Positions 32,608 to 42,877 of a DNA stretch of 64,000 bases are shown here, in pieces (the first letter of the stretch is position 1; the number at the start of each line of letters is the position of its first letter). The translations under genes were made by a program, and so were the position numbers. The notes beneath the pieces were generated by a model. That model searched no databases. It saw only the letters and a program-made list of their open reading frames with translations, and was not told where the DNA came from. The stretch is from Chondrus crispus (Eukaryota; Rhodophyta; Florideophyceae; Gigartinales; Gigartinaceae): contig NW_005179100.1 in NCBI RefSeq assembly GCF_000350225.1, positions 62,001 through 126,000 of the forward strand. The letters are read 5' to 3'.

Positions 32608-34021
32608 AGTCCTCACATGAAGACAAAACTTATTTTATCTTTTCTAGACAACCAGACTCGAGATTTCACTTCGTTTTTTTTTTTTGAAACCAGGAGGCCA
32701 TCACCACAGGTAAAGAATTTGCTTGTCGATTCTAGTGCAAAACAGCTCGTTGATGCATATAAAGGTGTTCAAAAGAAAAAGTCAGCTTACAGAAAGCATT
32801 TTTCCTAAAGCTAATTTTATGCCAGTAGCATAGAAACATTGCGTTGAGGACTTCCTATTCGGTTCTAATAACTTCAGAAAAAAAATTAAACCAGTCATGG
32901 CGATGCAGTGTCTTTGGCATGTGAACTGAAACAATTTTCTACAAAACGATTCTTGTCAGTAAATTAGAAGCAGGTCACGTGTTTGCAGATTGGGGTGCTT
33001 AATATTCCGCAACTGCCATATTCGCACCGCTCTATTTTGTTAGATCGCCCCATTTCTTGGCGCGCAAATGCCATAACTCGACAAGAGCCACTTCATAGTT
33101 TACGTTTCATATTTATCTCACTCCTTTGAACTTTTAGGTGGATATCGTGCAAAATTGAACAAGCTTCTCCAAGGTTTGGTTTCTTTGTAAAAGTGAACAT
33201 GCTTTGCCAAAGTCTGGTTTCGTGTAAATAATGATGCGAGTCCTGATAGAGAATACTAATGGCTTTGTATGAGTTGAAATGTTTTGCCCCTGTTTTTAGG
33301 AAGCCGGCTACCACACTCAGTATGGGCTGATGAGGAAGTGTATCCTTTCAAGCAATCTGAAGAACACTCGGTACTGCGAATTGTCCATCTTTAGCGTGTC
33401 CATCGCTACCGAAGAGGTGAAAAATCAAATGGGCGTCGGCGAATGCATCTACTTTTGCAAGGTGGACTCTATTTGATAATCGTTTCCCCTTCAGGAGCAC
33501 CCTATTAATTAATTAATTAATTGGAGCAAGCACACGAACAGCGAGAAAAAGAATTATTCGGGGTGATAGGTCTCCAATCGGAATTGTGGTGTATTCATCT
33601 GGTGTGTTCTTTGGCTTATTAGCTTCCTTTTTCCTTTTATTTTTCGATTATTGAATCATACCGAACCCGATCATTTTTCACCGTCTTTGTACATAACGGC
33701 GCCAACAATGTTTGTCTGTGCGCAGCTCAAGCTGGGCTGCTGCGCAGCAAAGACGTTTCTCTATTTGGACAATTCACTCTTTTTGGAGCGCAGGGCAGCA
33801 GGCAGTTTCTCGTGTGCAGCGTGGCCTCTTCCTTCACACCTTCCTTGCCCTCACAATCGGGCCCGTTCAAACCATCTTTGTTCCCCTACTGTGAGAGCCG
33901 CGTGCTGGGAGCCTATTTCTGAAGGGACGGTTGAGCTTATCCCAGTATTAGCACATCTTCATCGCTCAATTCTTTCGATTCACAGCAACGTACGCTCACG
34001 CGAGTATCCTACGGAATTGCT

Positions 34022-34603
34022 ATGTGTGCCCTAGAAAATGCGATGTTTTCCTCGGAAGACGTCTTGACTCAAGCCAAAGAGAGTCTCCAAGTCTTGCTGC
34101 GAACAACCAAACCGGCACCAAGCGAAGTCTCAGTCGCAGTCGAGTCTCTAGAGCGGCTCAAATCCCGCTTAGGAGATGCTCGTCGGGCGCGAATAGCACT
34201 GCGGGAGGAGACAGTGCGAGCTACAGAAGCGGCATCTTCCATCACTGCAGACACAGAACGGATCGATCGGAATATTATTGACGCGAAGCTGCAAGCGGGG
34301 GAATTGCTTAGCGAGAGGGACCGAGTGGCAAGAGACCTGGCCCGTGCACGACGGAAATTGGCGCGACTCGATGAGAGCGTCAAGGAGATGCAGGCGGCGA
34401 GGGATCGGGGGGAAGAAAGTAGTGGGGACGAGATGAGTGAGAGAGAAGAAGAGGTGCGCAGAGGCAGGATTGCGAAGTCAGAATTGGAACGCTTGAAGTC
34501 TGCGGAGAAGGAGCTTGCTGAAGTGACAGGTCAGCTCGGACAGGTCAGACGAAGACGTGAAGACCTTAAAGAAAAGTTGCGCATGGCTCAAGACGAGTGG
34601 TAG
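34022..34603 (+). CDS. hypothetical coiled-coil protein
   Basis: 193 residues (186 if translation begins at ATG 34043). Almost entirely helical and charged, with heptad patterns: SVAVESLERLKSRLGDARRA, then ERDRVARDLARARRKLARLD, and after an acidic Ser-rich break (GEESSGDEMSEREEE) a second coil to the C-terminus. No catalytic motif and no family I recognise; such short coiled coils occur in kinetochore, vesicle-tether and splicing complexes. Codon use and clean frame support a real gene. The stop TAG is followed by a T-rich region. Confidence 0.6.
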   Translation: MCALENAMFSSEDVLTQAKESLQVLLRTTKPAPSEVSVAVESLERLKSRLGDARRARIALREETVRATEAASSITADTERIDRNIIDAKLQAGELLSERDRVARDLARARRKLARLDESVKEMQAARDRGEESSGDEMSEREEEVRRGRIAKSELERLKSAEKELAEVTGQLGQVRRRREDLKEKLRMAQDEW

Positions 34604-35555
34604 GAGGAGCGTTGTGGACGGGTAATGTATTGGGTGTAAATTTGTTTGGGGGGGTGGTTTAGATGCGTAGATCATGAGCTGGGAAGAGGGTAGGTGGAGC
34701 ATTAAGGACAAGCCGGTAAGGCGTTTATGGTTATGATCAGGGTTCTTCGCTTCTGTATTAAACAAGACCGTATTTAAATTGCTGTGAGATGTTTGCATTT
34801 AGTAGATATCTGCCCTTCGCGTGAGGCTTCCTAAGAGTTCATCTCATGGACGCTTCTTGTCTCGTGCAGGTCTAATTTAATTTTCCTTGTTGTTTGGGAC
34901 CGCATGCAATTTCGACAGTTATGGGTGTCTTCAGACACTTAGCTAACAGTCTTGTCCACCTTTGTAGATGGTTGACCGCCTTCTTTGATAAGCTAGTGCA
35001 GCGCGCATCCCGATCGTTTCGCCATTATGTTAACATCACTGCACCAGCACCGAGACTGGACTCGAGTCGAGTTTGCTCTTTGCTCGATAGCGACAATAAC
35101 AGACTTGTAATCGGAAACCCTTCGGACGCGCAATGACTCATTTTTCTGATGGGCAGCGGCGCCATATTCACGATGGTCATTTGCGGGGGACTTTCTAGAT
35201 ATCTCAACACTTGACGCATGCGAAGGCTCAGCTAGGTTGAAGGAGACCAAGATACGAGCAACGGCAGGCGTGCGCACGGAATTGCCAATGACGTCGCAGG
35301 ATCCAATTTCTGCTTTTTGCATGTCCACCTGAGGCTCCAAAAGAGTCAAAAGTTGTCGAAAATGTTCAAAAAACTTAATTTGGAGATGCCGAAGAAATTG
35401 GATCATGCGCGAATGATATAATCACCGCCGACGTCGCCCCCCGAGCCCACTTTAGTGATCCGGTGAATCTTTGACCTACCGACGTCCCATTCTCCTCATC
35501 GGGCAACACCTCGCATTTCTGGGATTGTCCGTCGCCATCCCACACTTTCATCGCC
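34604..35555. other. upstream region of eL18; possible small minus-strand frame
   Basis: 950 bp. A 137-codon minus-strand frame (34993-35406, ATG 35406) sits 150 bp from the eL18 start in head-to-head position and has a balanced composition, but I recognise no domain, so I do not list it as a gene. No other element seen. Confidence 0.35.
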
Positions 35556-36113
35556 ATGGGTATCGATTTGGAAAAGGGAGGGCGCATCAAGAAGCCCGGG
35601 CGCCGCGCGCCCAAGTCCGAAAACCCGTACCTGTCGCTCTTGGTGCAGCTGTACAGTTTCCTCGCTCGTCGTACTGATGAGAAGTTCAACGGCATCGTCC
35701 TCAAGCGATTGTTTATGTCGCGGACATCCCGCCCGCCGATGTCCGTCTCCCGCATCTCGGCCTATATGAAGGGTCGCGAAGACAAGACTGCCGTCATCGT
35801 CGGCAAGGTCCTTGACGACGAGCGCATGCTGGACATTCCGAAGCTCACCGTCTGCGCCCTCGACTTCTCCAAGACCGCCCGCGTTCGCATCGAGAAGGCC
35901 GGCGGTGAGTGCCTTACCTTCGATCAGCTCGCCGTGAGGTCTCCTACAGGAGCTGGAACTGTTCTCCTCAGAGGTAGGCGCCACGCCAGAGAAGTCTATA
36001 AACATTTCTTCGGTGTTGCCGAGAAGGGCCACGTCAAACCTTACGTGCGCTCCAAGGGCCGCAAATTCGAACGTGCGCGTGGTCGTCGCTCTTCTCGTGG
36101 ATACAAGAAGTAA
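35556..36113 (+). CDS. 60S ribosomal protein eL18
   Basis: 185 residues, the normal size. Component of the large cytosolic ribosomal subunit. Clear family landmarks: MGIDLEKG start, [47 protein letters not shown], and the C-terminal [20 protein letters not shown]. Codon use is strongly biased to C-ending codons compared with neighbours, as expected for a highly expressed gene. ATG 35556 lies in a cgccATGg context. Single exon. Confidence 0.98.
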   Translation: MGIDLEKGGRIKKPGRRAPKSENPYLSLLVQLYSFLARRTDEKFNGIVLKRLFMSRTSRPPMSVSRISAYMKGREDKTAVIVGKVLDDERMLDIPKLTVCALDFSKTARVRIEKAGGECLTFDQLAVRSPTGAGTVLLRGRRHAREVYKHFFGVAEKGHVKPYVRSKGRKFERARGRRSSRGYKK

Positions 36114-36874
36114 GATCGTGGTATGTAAAAATTTGACTTGGCTTACATGCTGATTGCTTCAGGCGTGATATTTCCAGCGGATCTTAGTATCTGTCGCGCT
36201 TTTACCGTAGGCGTCGCGAAGACCTCTGCGGACAAGGCTCGAAGAAGGGTGGGGGAGGGTCGGGGAAGTAGGCAAATAGAATAAGCATGTATGCGGATGA
36301 ATAGGAAATGCGATTTGATTTTAGGAAAGTAGCAGGATGCGTAGGCCAACTGAGGGCCAGTCCTAACAGGCGCTTTTCTTTTCTTTTGTTTTCCTTCAAC
36401 CAGTTGCGGTCACGCTATTGGCCGGATCATTTCATTAAATTAATCGCACGCCACAACGAATGCTACACAGAACCACTGTAATGCTTGGTAATTCTGCGAA
36501 CTGGTCGAAATCCATTGGCTAAAGGAAGTACCAATCCACACCCAGTCCATATGCACACTACTAAAATTCCATGGACTCGATGCGGTGCAGTGGCACTTGC
36601 AGTACAATGAAAGGGTGGAATTAAATCCAAATACGAGCACATGCAGATCAAAGCATTAGTTCTCTCAACATTACAAACCAGACACAGTACCTTCTCCCGC
36701 CATTTTATGTGCACAACTCGGCCCTCCCCCGCCTCGACGCCCACGTGAAATTTGCGACAGTCGTTTGCTAGCATTTTACACTCTGTTTAGGAAACGGAGC
36801 ACCACCGGACGGCAGAAGGGTACCCAGAGTTCAGCACCCAGAGTTCAGCTTTTTGAAATCAAATGCCTCCTTGG

Positions 36875-36931
36875 CATCGATCATGAAATGGAGAGAAGCC
36901 GGGGAGGCTGCTCTCTAGTTCATGATCGATG
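36875..36931. repeat. nested imperfect hairpin
   Basis: A perfect 13-bp outer stem (36875-36887 with 36919-36931) encloses a second stem pairing agag-agcc with ggct-ctct and a small G-rich loop. Total 57 nt. Could be a small-RNA precursor or a fold-back remnant. Confidence 0.6.
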
Positions 36932-36984
36932 ATGAAGTGGCTTCGCCGAAATCCCTTTCCTGTGAACCACCCCGCCCTCGCTCC

Positions 36985-37137
36985 CTCCCCCCCGCCACCA
37001 ACCCCCCTTCCCCCCCAAATAAGACCACGTCCCCTCCTCCCCGCCACCCCCCTTCCCCTCAATATCCCCACGTCCCCTCCCCGCCACCCCCCCTTCCCCC
37101 CCAAAATCCCCACGTCCCCTCCTCCCCGCCACCCCTA
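36985..37137. repeat. C-rich minisatellite, about 3 units of 40 bp
   Basis: Units share the core ccacgtcccctcctccccgc followed by a C-run and a short A-rich start. Units differ by small indels. The complementary strand is G-rich. Confidence 0.7.
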
Positions 37138-37878
37138 CCTCGCGCCCGACCACCACGCCCCATCACCATCTTCCTCACCTCCTCAGTACCGTGACCAACA
37201 CACATCCTCCGACATGCTATTGTCCCCGCCACCGCGTCATCCTCCTAACATCGACACCGACACAGTCTCTCCCCGCACCCTCCATCCCTTCCATATCTTT
37301 CGTTTCATATCTCAATCCAGCCCAGTTTTGGTCATGCACATCGAGGGACTTCATTATAGCAACAAGTCGTCCAGCTTTGCTTTTGTCGAGCTACAGGGAG
37401 TCAGACTGGGCCATGTGCATGCGCGAGGAGGCGTTGCTGTACCTTCCATGCTGCATGGATCTGCAGACCGTCCAGACTCTGTTCCATTTCCGAGGAGTGG
37501 AACTATGGGATGGCATTACAGTAAAAACTACAGCAATGTGCTTCCGATTTTAGTGAAGAACTCAATAAAAACGGGGCGAGGGAAAGGAAAAACGAGAGGA
37601 AAGTCCTTTGTTAGGACTGGCCCTGAGACAAAAAAAGTTGTCGTGACTCGAATGTACATGTTAGCCTTTTGCCAAAACACGTGTTTTCCAACAGAACGTT
37701 TGCAGTGGACCCTATATTCCTCCCTCCTTTAACATTTTAGATCTCCAGTTTTTCGGGATAAACTGGCTATTTCAGTCGTCCTGGTGATCATCCAAGTTGC
37801 CTGGCGTCTTCCGGCTTTCAAGAACCATTCTATATAACCCCTAAAGCCCGTGTCGACCGCACGGAATGACGGCACTGC

Positions 37879-39092
37879 ATGGACATGGCCTCAACCATAA
37901 CGAAGGACAACAATAGCGCCCCGTCTGCAATCGTCGACGAACTTGTTGCCGATTTTCCAGGTCCTGCACAAGTGGCAAAACGACCAGGTCATTCGGTCCA
38001 CATCGACGAAGAACCCAGGGCCCTTCATCTTACCCCCTGCACGTTTACGCAGTACGCCGAACTTCCGCAAGGTGACCGTGAGAAATACGACCTCGTCGAC
38101 GGCTTGCTTGTCTTCTCACCAAGGATGGGCGATAACTTGCACGAACGCATAGTGTCCTACATTATCAGCAAAGCTCAAGTTGCTCACGCCACTAAGAAAG
38201 CGTACATAACCATTTATGGACGCGGAAAAGTGTACATACCGAGTCGCAGGAGGGCTCTGGAGGCTCAGTTCGGTGAGGTGTTCGATGACTCCGGCTCACC
38301 TACGTCCTCGCCAGGTGGGTCTAGTTCCTCCGGAAAATCGGACACGGTACGCGAGCCGGACGTCTCCATCGGCAAATATCGTGACGATAGAGCTATGGAG
38401 TCCACAGCAGGCGAGCAATCAAAGACAATCAGGTTTGGAAAAAACGTTGATCCCCCCGTACTCGTGTTTGAGGTCACGAGTCCCTCCACTCGCAATGTCG
38501 ACCTCGACAGTAAGTGGAGAGCGTACCGCCGAGCCAATATCGAAGAATACGTTATTGTCGACCGTGGTGGAGTTGGTGGAAAAGATGCTTGCGTCATTGT
38601 GGGTAAACTTCATGGCCGAAGCGACAAGGACGGAGACCGACAAGCGTCTGGCGATCCTACTATAACCACTCGCGGCAGTGGCAGTTCGCTGATGTACCAC
38701 AGAAAGATCTATCGGGGAAATGAGTCCGTCATATGGAAAGAGACCGACAAGCGTCTGGCGATCCTACTATAACCACTCGCGGCAGTGGCAGTTCGCTGAT
38801 GTACCACAGAAAGATCTATCGGGGAAATGAGTCCGTCATATGCCGTATCTTCAGCCGTGAAGACAAGATAACGGTGAAAGAGTTGCTCAATCCTCCGAGT
38901 GGGACTAAGGTGATTGAATACGAGCTGCAGAACAGAGAAGCAGAGATAGATAAATTGAGGAAAGAGATCAAGAGCTTGAAAAAGCGCGATAGAAGTCCAA
39001 CCCAAAGCCACCACAATGGTTCGCCCAATGGTTCGGCCACCAACAGCCCGTCCAGAAAGAAACAAGTAGAGCGAAAGCATACAGAAAGGTAA
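37879..39092 (+). pseudogene. Uma2-family PD-(D/E)XK protein, frameshifted by a 107-bp tandem duplication
   Basis: Residues 50-235 match the Uma2 (DUF820) endonuclease-like family common in cyanobacteria: YDLVDGLLVFSPRMG with a conserved HERIVSYI, the nuclease Asp in REPDVSIG, the Glu in VLVFEVTSPSTR, and the downstream Lys in DLDSKWRAYRR before EEYVIVDRG. As it stands the frame from ATG 37879 stops at 38772 (297 aa). Repeats of 103 bp (38633-38735 and 38740-38842, 4-bp spacer) shift the frame by two. Without one 107-bp unit the frame would run on to 39092 through a coiled-coil segment (EAEIDKLRKEIKSL) and a basic tail with SRKKQVERKH. Nuclear gene with bacterial-type family: possible transfer or domesticated mobile gene. 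An assembly error is possible. Confidence 0.75.
38633..38842. repeat. 103-bp direct repeat (107-bp tandem duplication)
   Basis: Copies 38633-38735 and 38740-38842 appear identical by eye, separated by gaaa. Identity points to a very recent event or an assembly artefact. Confidence 0.95.
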
Positions 39093-39712
39093 GAAAAGAT
39101 ATGCTCTTTGGAAGGGAAGTCAGATTTGCAGTCTGTGCGGGTTAGCCGTGACAGATATTATAGCGGACAACTGGATAGTGTTCTTGATTATGCCAAATCA
39201 TGCAAGCAATTGAAGATAGTAAATGAAAAGCCATAGTTGTGAGAAAGTTGTGAGAAGTAATATGCCTCTGCGCGCCGGAGGCAACTCTCCTTCGCCGTGT
39301 GCAGAAGACATATTTGCGACGCGATAAAGCTCGGTTCTGGAAATACGCGACTCGAGAAGAGCATCGTGCGTTATCAATTGATGGGTGGGGAGCCAATACC
39401 TTGGTAATGCTACTGGCATACTGGAAATTTCGGCTGTATATGAAACTATCGAAAAGCGCCGCAATATCTGCAGTTGTCGCTCGCAAGCTCGCAGCCAACA
39501 TCCCCACGTTAGATGCCGCGAGTATGGTATACAGGTGCTCGTGCGTTATCTTTAATATATTGGTTGCCAACTGATATTCCTCGGCAGTCGTCTCCGTTTT
39601 TGCAGTCACGATCGTTAAAACATCAGTCTTGCCACGACCTCACTCGCTTTTTTTCTCTATCATCTCCCTTGAACTTTGCTCTCTGCACTGTTCGCTCCTA
39701 TTGTTCACAGAA
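39093..39712. other. intergenic, tail-to-tail
   Basis: 620 bp between the Uma2 locus and the proline-rich gene. Short frames on both strands, none convincing. Confidence 0.5.
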
Positions 39713-41047
39713 TCACTTGAGGGTCCTAGTCAGTTTCATTCGATTTCTGAGGTCTTTCAGTCGATATGTCCGTAGCTCCATTTCTGCCATATTCAACTTC
39801 CTCCATAAATATTCTGTCGTCACCGTTAGTGCATTAACCTTGCTCTTTAATCTTTCCTTTTCACTAGCCTTCGCCCCATTCAAGCTTGCAATGGTTGGAT
39901 TCTTCATCTTGGATCCCCAACCGCGCTTGCGCTTTGCAGAAACTGGGATTTGTGGGAGGATAGGAACAGCAGACATGACAGCCGGAGGGTCAAATCCATC
40001 TGCGGGATTGTGTAAAACGCCACTCGCCAGTTCAAATTCAAGTTCGTCCATTTGTCTCCTCAACCTCCGATTCTCACCGCACAATCTTGCACAACCCGCG
40101 CAGCCCGCGCAACCAACTTCGGTTGGAATGCGTTTCCAGTCGCTGCGCACGGTGCTCTGCTTTGCTTTTTTCATGGCTTGCGCTGGAGACTTTTTCTCCT
40201 GCTGGTTCTTTTCGCTTGGGGAACCCGACTCACTAAGGACTTCTTCGTCATCGTCTAGCTGCCGGAAATCCACACGTTCCAAATGCGAGTTAATTAATTT
40301 CCCTTCAACGTCATGCTCTGCAACTCCCTGGGCGAGGAATTCTTCTTCGAACTCATCACGAGCCGGACGGTCTCCAGATGCGGATTCTCCCAGCTCAAAG
40401 TCGGAGACGCTTGTGTGGTGAGAGAGGTGTGGTAGTCCTGTACCGGCGCGACGAGGGCGGCGAGGGGAGGAGGAAGAGGAACGCACTCGCCTAGAGAAGG
40501 GATGTGGCGACAGCATGATGGGGAGACGAGGAATGGGACCATCGGATGGTTCTGGGGAGGAAGGAGCAGAGGGAGTGAACGGAGGCGCAGAAGGGGTTAA
40601 CTCCCGAGAAACTAGAGATGAAGGTAGCTTCGAAGGCGCTCGTGAATGCGCCGGACGAGGTGGTGACGGTGATGATGAGAAATGACCGGATGTGGACTGG
40701 GGCACCTTGGACAATACTAGTTCATTGCGATCATCCGGGTTAGATGGTGGAGATGATGGGGAAGAAGCGTCTGGTATGGATTCCGGTAGCTTGGAAGGTA
40801 CTCGTGCATGGACAGGGTGAGACGGTGGCAGTGGTGGGGCAGCAATGCCTCCAGAAGGTCGGACTGGGGCGAAAGGCAGCGGCGGAGCGGGGGGCGGAGG
40901 TGCCATGTTGCGACCGGGAGCAATCGGGGGTCGCTTGTCGGCTGCGTTGAGGAGGCGCGAAAATAGCGCTGCCGGAAGAAAGTAAAGAGGTAAGAAATGA
41001 ATGCGGAAGGTGGAGTGGGAAGAATGGGGAGCCTGACGGTGCGTCAT
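39713..41047 (-). CDS. hypothetical proline/serine-rich protein with C-terminal coiled coil
   Basis: Up to 444 residues from ATG 41047; the frame reaches 41056 only by a GTG, and a second ATG at 40906 (MAPPPPAPPLP) is equally plausible, giving 397 residues. The N-terminal half is Pro/Ser-rich with two copies of an ARVPSKLPES / SRAPSKLPSS motif. The middle is acidic (FEEEFLAQG, DDDEEVLSES). Then a Cys cluster VGCAGCAGCARLCGE leads into a short coiled coil (RRLRRQMDELEFELASG) and a basic KRKRGWGSKMKN patch before a final helix. It looks regulatory and nuclear, but I cannot name the family. Single exon. Confidence 0.6.
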   Translation of the reverse strand: MTHRQAPHSSHSTFRIHFLPLYFLPAALFSRLLNAADKRPPIAPGRNMAPPPPAPPLPFAPVRPSGGIAAPPLPPSHPVHARVPSKLPESIPDASSPSSPPSNPDDRNELVLSKVPQSTSGHFSSSPSPPRPAHSRAPSKLPSSLVSRELTPSAPPFTPSAPSSPEPSDGPIPRLPIMLSPHPFSRRVRSSSSSPRRPRRAGTGLPHLSHHTSVSDFELGESASGDRPARDEFEEEFLAQGVAEHDVEGKLINSHLERVDFRQLDDDEEVLSESGSPSEKNQQEKKSPAQAMKKAKQSTVRSDWKRIPTEVGCAGCAGCARLCGENRRLRRQMDELEFELASGVLHNPADGFDPPAVMSAVPILPQIPVSAKRKRGWGSKMKNPTIASLNGAKASEKERLKSKVNALTVTTEYLWRKLNMAEMELRTYRLKDLRNRMKLTRTLK

Positions 41048-42378
41048 GAGGGGCACGGCAGGTCCGTGAGTGTTAGGTTAGTGCGCGCTGAGTCAGCGAG
41101 TTGCAAAATCATGCTAGATATTGCCGGGGCCAAGGGCAGGGCGGAGGCGTGAGAAGTTGATGGGACTTGGGCAGACGACGAATGTGTGCGTAAAGAAGAG
41201 GACATGTTGTGCGGGGCGGAAATGGGGGGAGTGGGATTCAGGAGGAGCGGGGCCTAAGAGTTGGACTTTGCTGACCCGGGCAAACGACAGCCGGAGCGGA
41301 GACGCGGGACGGCCTCCCGCAGAGGGCCGTAAGCGCAACGCAGGCTGAAGGTCGCGCAGGGAACTGGTGGCGGAAGCAAGCAGAATGAGGACTAAGGTGG
41401 CGTGGGAGACGTTGTCGGACATGAATTGGACATAGCGAGGCAGCTTGCGGCTCCGCATGCCGGGCCCGAGGGGCGGGAGAGCGCAGTGCACGCGATCGTA
41501 CACGTCATTTGTCTGGATAGCTACTTCTGATTGGAAAATTAATCGCCGATTCGGCGTGTGATTGGTCAGCAGAAAATGCCCCCCTAACAGATGCAAAACC
41601 TCTGGCAGAATCAGCAAAACAAGGCGCCGCTTGTTCGGCTTAGGGCCCGGATTCTTCTAAGGCAAGTCGCCACTTGCAAATCCCTTACGAGACCCTAGAG
41701 TAGACACAGAAACCTGAAGAAACCATATGTATGCCCTTTTCACTCTGCAATGAGTCGAGCAACTTGGCCTCCGGTATATTGCAGACTTCATCCACATCGT
41801 GAGCATTCCGACCTTTGATGCCCAACACTATCCACGCAGATTTGCAGGAATGTCTTCTTCGGTGAGGAGGCGTTCATTTAATCTGTCGCCCCCCGCGTCA
41901 CACGCGGCCGCAACTCCTCAAGTGCAGGCCTGAAACGATTCATGTGCAAAATGCATGTTTTGAGTCAAGCAGACGATTTGGAAAGGCTTATTCTGTTGAC
42001 AAAGAGGCGTGCAGACTTATTCGTACGTCGCGTCTCGGGAACAACTTCACCCTTGCCCGAATGATCTGGTGAATGTTCAGAATGCCGCCAAAAAGGCGCC
42101 TGGGACTTGTCCATAGAGCTGGCCAACCTTCGCCATCTCCGCTCAAATGGTTTGATTCGCACTCCTCAATATTGCTCGCAGTGAAAAGGCATCGCAGACC
42201 GGTGTCTGGTGGTGGTATTGCTGGTAGGGATCTTCGTCAGGAAAGGCAAGCTCTACTGCCGTTCGAGTGGTGGCTACCCAAGGGTACGAGGCAGTTACAT
42301 CACACAGGCAGGCAAGGGCAAACCGAAAAAAAAACTTTCGGCCTTTCACTTTCGGCCTTTCAATTCAAAAAAGTATAG
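41048..42378. other. intergenic upstream of the proline-rich gene
   Basis: 1.3 kb. A GC-rich minus-strand frame (41114-41617) has a leader-like start but low-complexity remainder and is not called. A 14-bp tandem (ctttcggcctttca, near 42335) lies close to the tRNA-Arg 3' side. Confidence 0.45.
42367..42372 (-). terminator. Pol III terminator of tRNA-Arg
   Basis: Six T on the minus strand starting 7 nt after the tRNA 3' end. Confidence 0.8.
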
Positions 42379-42462
42379 AGCCCCTGGCGGGAACTTCGGA
42401 GGACTCGAACCCGCAATCTTTGGCTTAGGAGGCCAACGCGTTATCCATTGCGCTACAGGAGC
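42379..42462 (-). tRNA. tRNA-Arg (CCT) with an 11-nt insertion in the T arm
   Basis: Acceptor gctcctg (42462-42456) pairs with caggggc (one T-G pair), discriminator T at 42379. D arm gcg/cgc with aatggataa; anticodon stem ttggc/gccaa around ctcctaa, anticodon CCT at 42427-42429. The T stem gcggg/cccgc is intact but its loop has 18 nt instead of 7. Removing 42393-42403 (11 nt) leaves a normal ttcgagt loop. The extra sequence can fold as a 4-bp ttcg/cgaa helix with a 3-nt bulge on one side and a 7-nt loop on the other, resembling a relaxed bulge-helix-bulge splice motif. So this is probably a functional tRNA gene with an ectopic intron. Followed by a T6 Pol III terminator. Confidence 0.9.
42393..42403 (-). 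other. putative ectopic tRNA intron (T arm)
   Basis: 11 nt whose removal, cutting after the second base of the loop and of the bulge, restores a canonical T arm. Both cut positions follow the bulge-helix-bulge rule. Confidence 0.65.
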
Positions 42463-42877
42463 TACTGAACTGATGGCCAATTGGACATATCATTGATATT
42501 TATTATATTCTTTTGAATCTATGCAAATAAGACACGTGTTCGACGTGGCATACCTGTCCACGCACCTGCTCTCTGATCCCTTGATGTTTGAGAAATGAAC
42601 TCCCCCTTTTATGTGGCATACCTGTCTATATCCACTTCGTGACTTGGTTTGTGTCCTGTTTTGGGTCCCGACAGGCAGTCTGAAGCTTGCCGGCTTGTCC
42701 AAATGTGGATAGCTGACTAGCGATCTTGAAAAGTTAAGTGCGAGAACAGAGAAGCAAAAATGTGAGGCGTGATATAACAGTGGGCAGGGCGATACGGCAA
42801 CAATCTCTCGACATACATATAATCAGGCTAGAGGCAAAGCATGTTTGAGTAGTTTTGACTGGTAGGAAAGGTGTGCT
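42463..42877. other. intergenic
   Basis: About 415 bp between tRNA-Arg and the small secreted-protein candidate. A 14-mer gtggcatacctgtc occurs twice, 67 bp apart. Nothing else. Confidence 0.4.

Larger units (their letters stand above)
29183..34021. other. 4.8-kb gene-poor region
   Basis: AT-rich DNA with no convincing gene. Holds a tRNA-like Pol III signature (31487-31610), a (GA)n microsatellite, a truncated LINE (32164-32597), an A/T tandem (ttaa)n near 33507, and the upstream regions of Sec61 and the coiled-coil gene. Confidence 0.6.
36114..37878. other. gene-poor region with hairpin and minisatellite
   Basis: 1.76 kb containing a 14-bp tandem duplication near 36823-36850, a nested hairpin (36875-36931), a C-rich minisatellite (about 36985-37137), and no convincing gene. 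A 267-codon frame over the minisatellite (36929-37732) is low-complexity proline and is rejected. Confidence 0.55.

Noticed and set aside
34993..35406. 137-codon minus-strand frame next to eL18
   Set aside because: Position and composition are possible for a gene, but no family or splice evidence; not called.
36929..37732. 267-codon frame over the C-rich minisatellite
   Set aside because: Open only because the repeat encodes proline; the remainder has no domain and no good start context.
38633..38842. Interpreting the Uma2 duplication as a newly made intron
   Set aside because: The unit lacks an AGGT site, and the one overlapping AG/GT (cagtgg) would remove 108 nt, which does not restore the frame.
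41114..41617. 167-codon minus-strand frame with a leader-like segment
   Set aside because: After the hydrophobic start the sequence is Pro/Ser/Arg low complexity and GC-driven; no domain. Kept only as a note.
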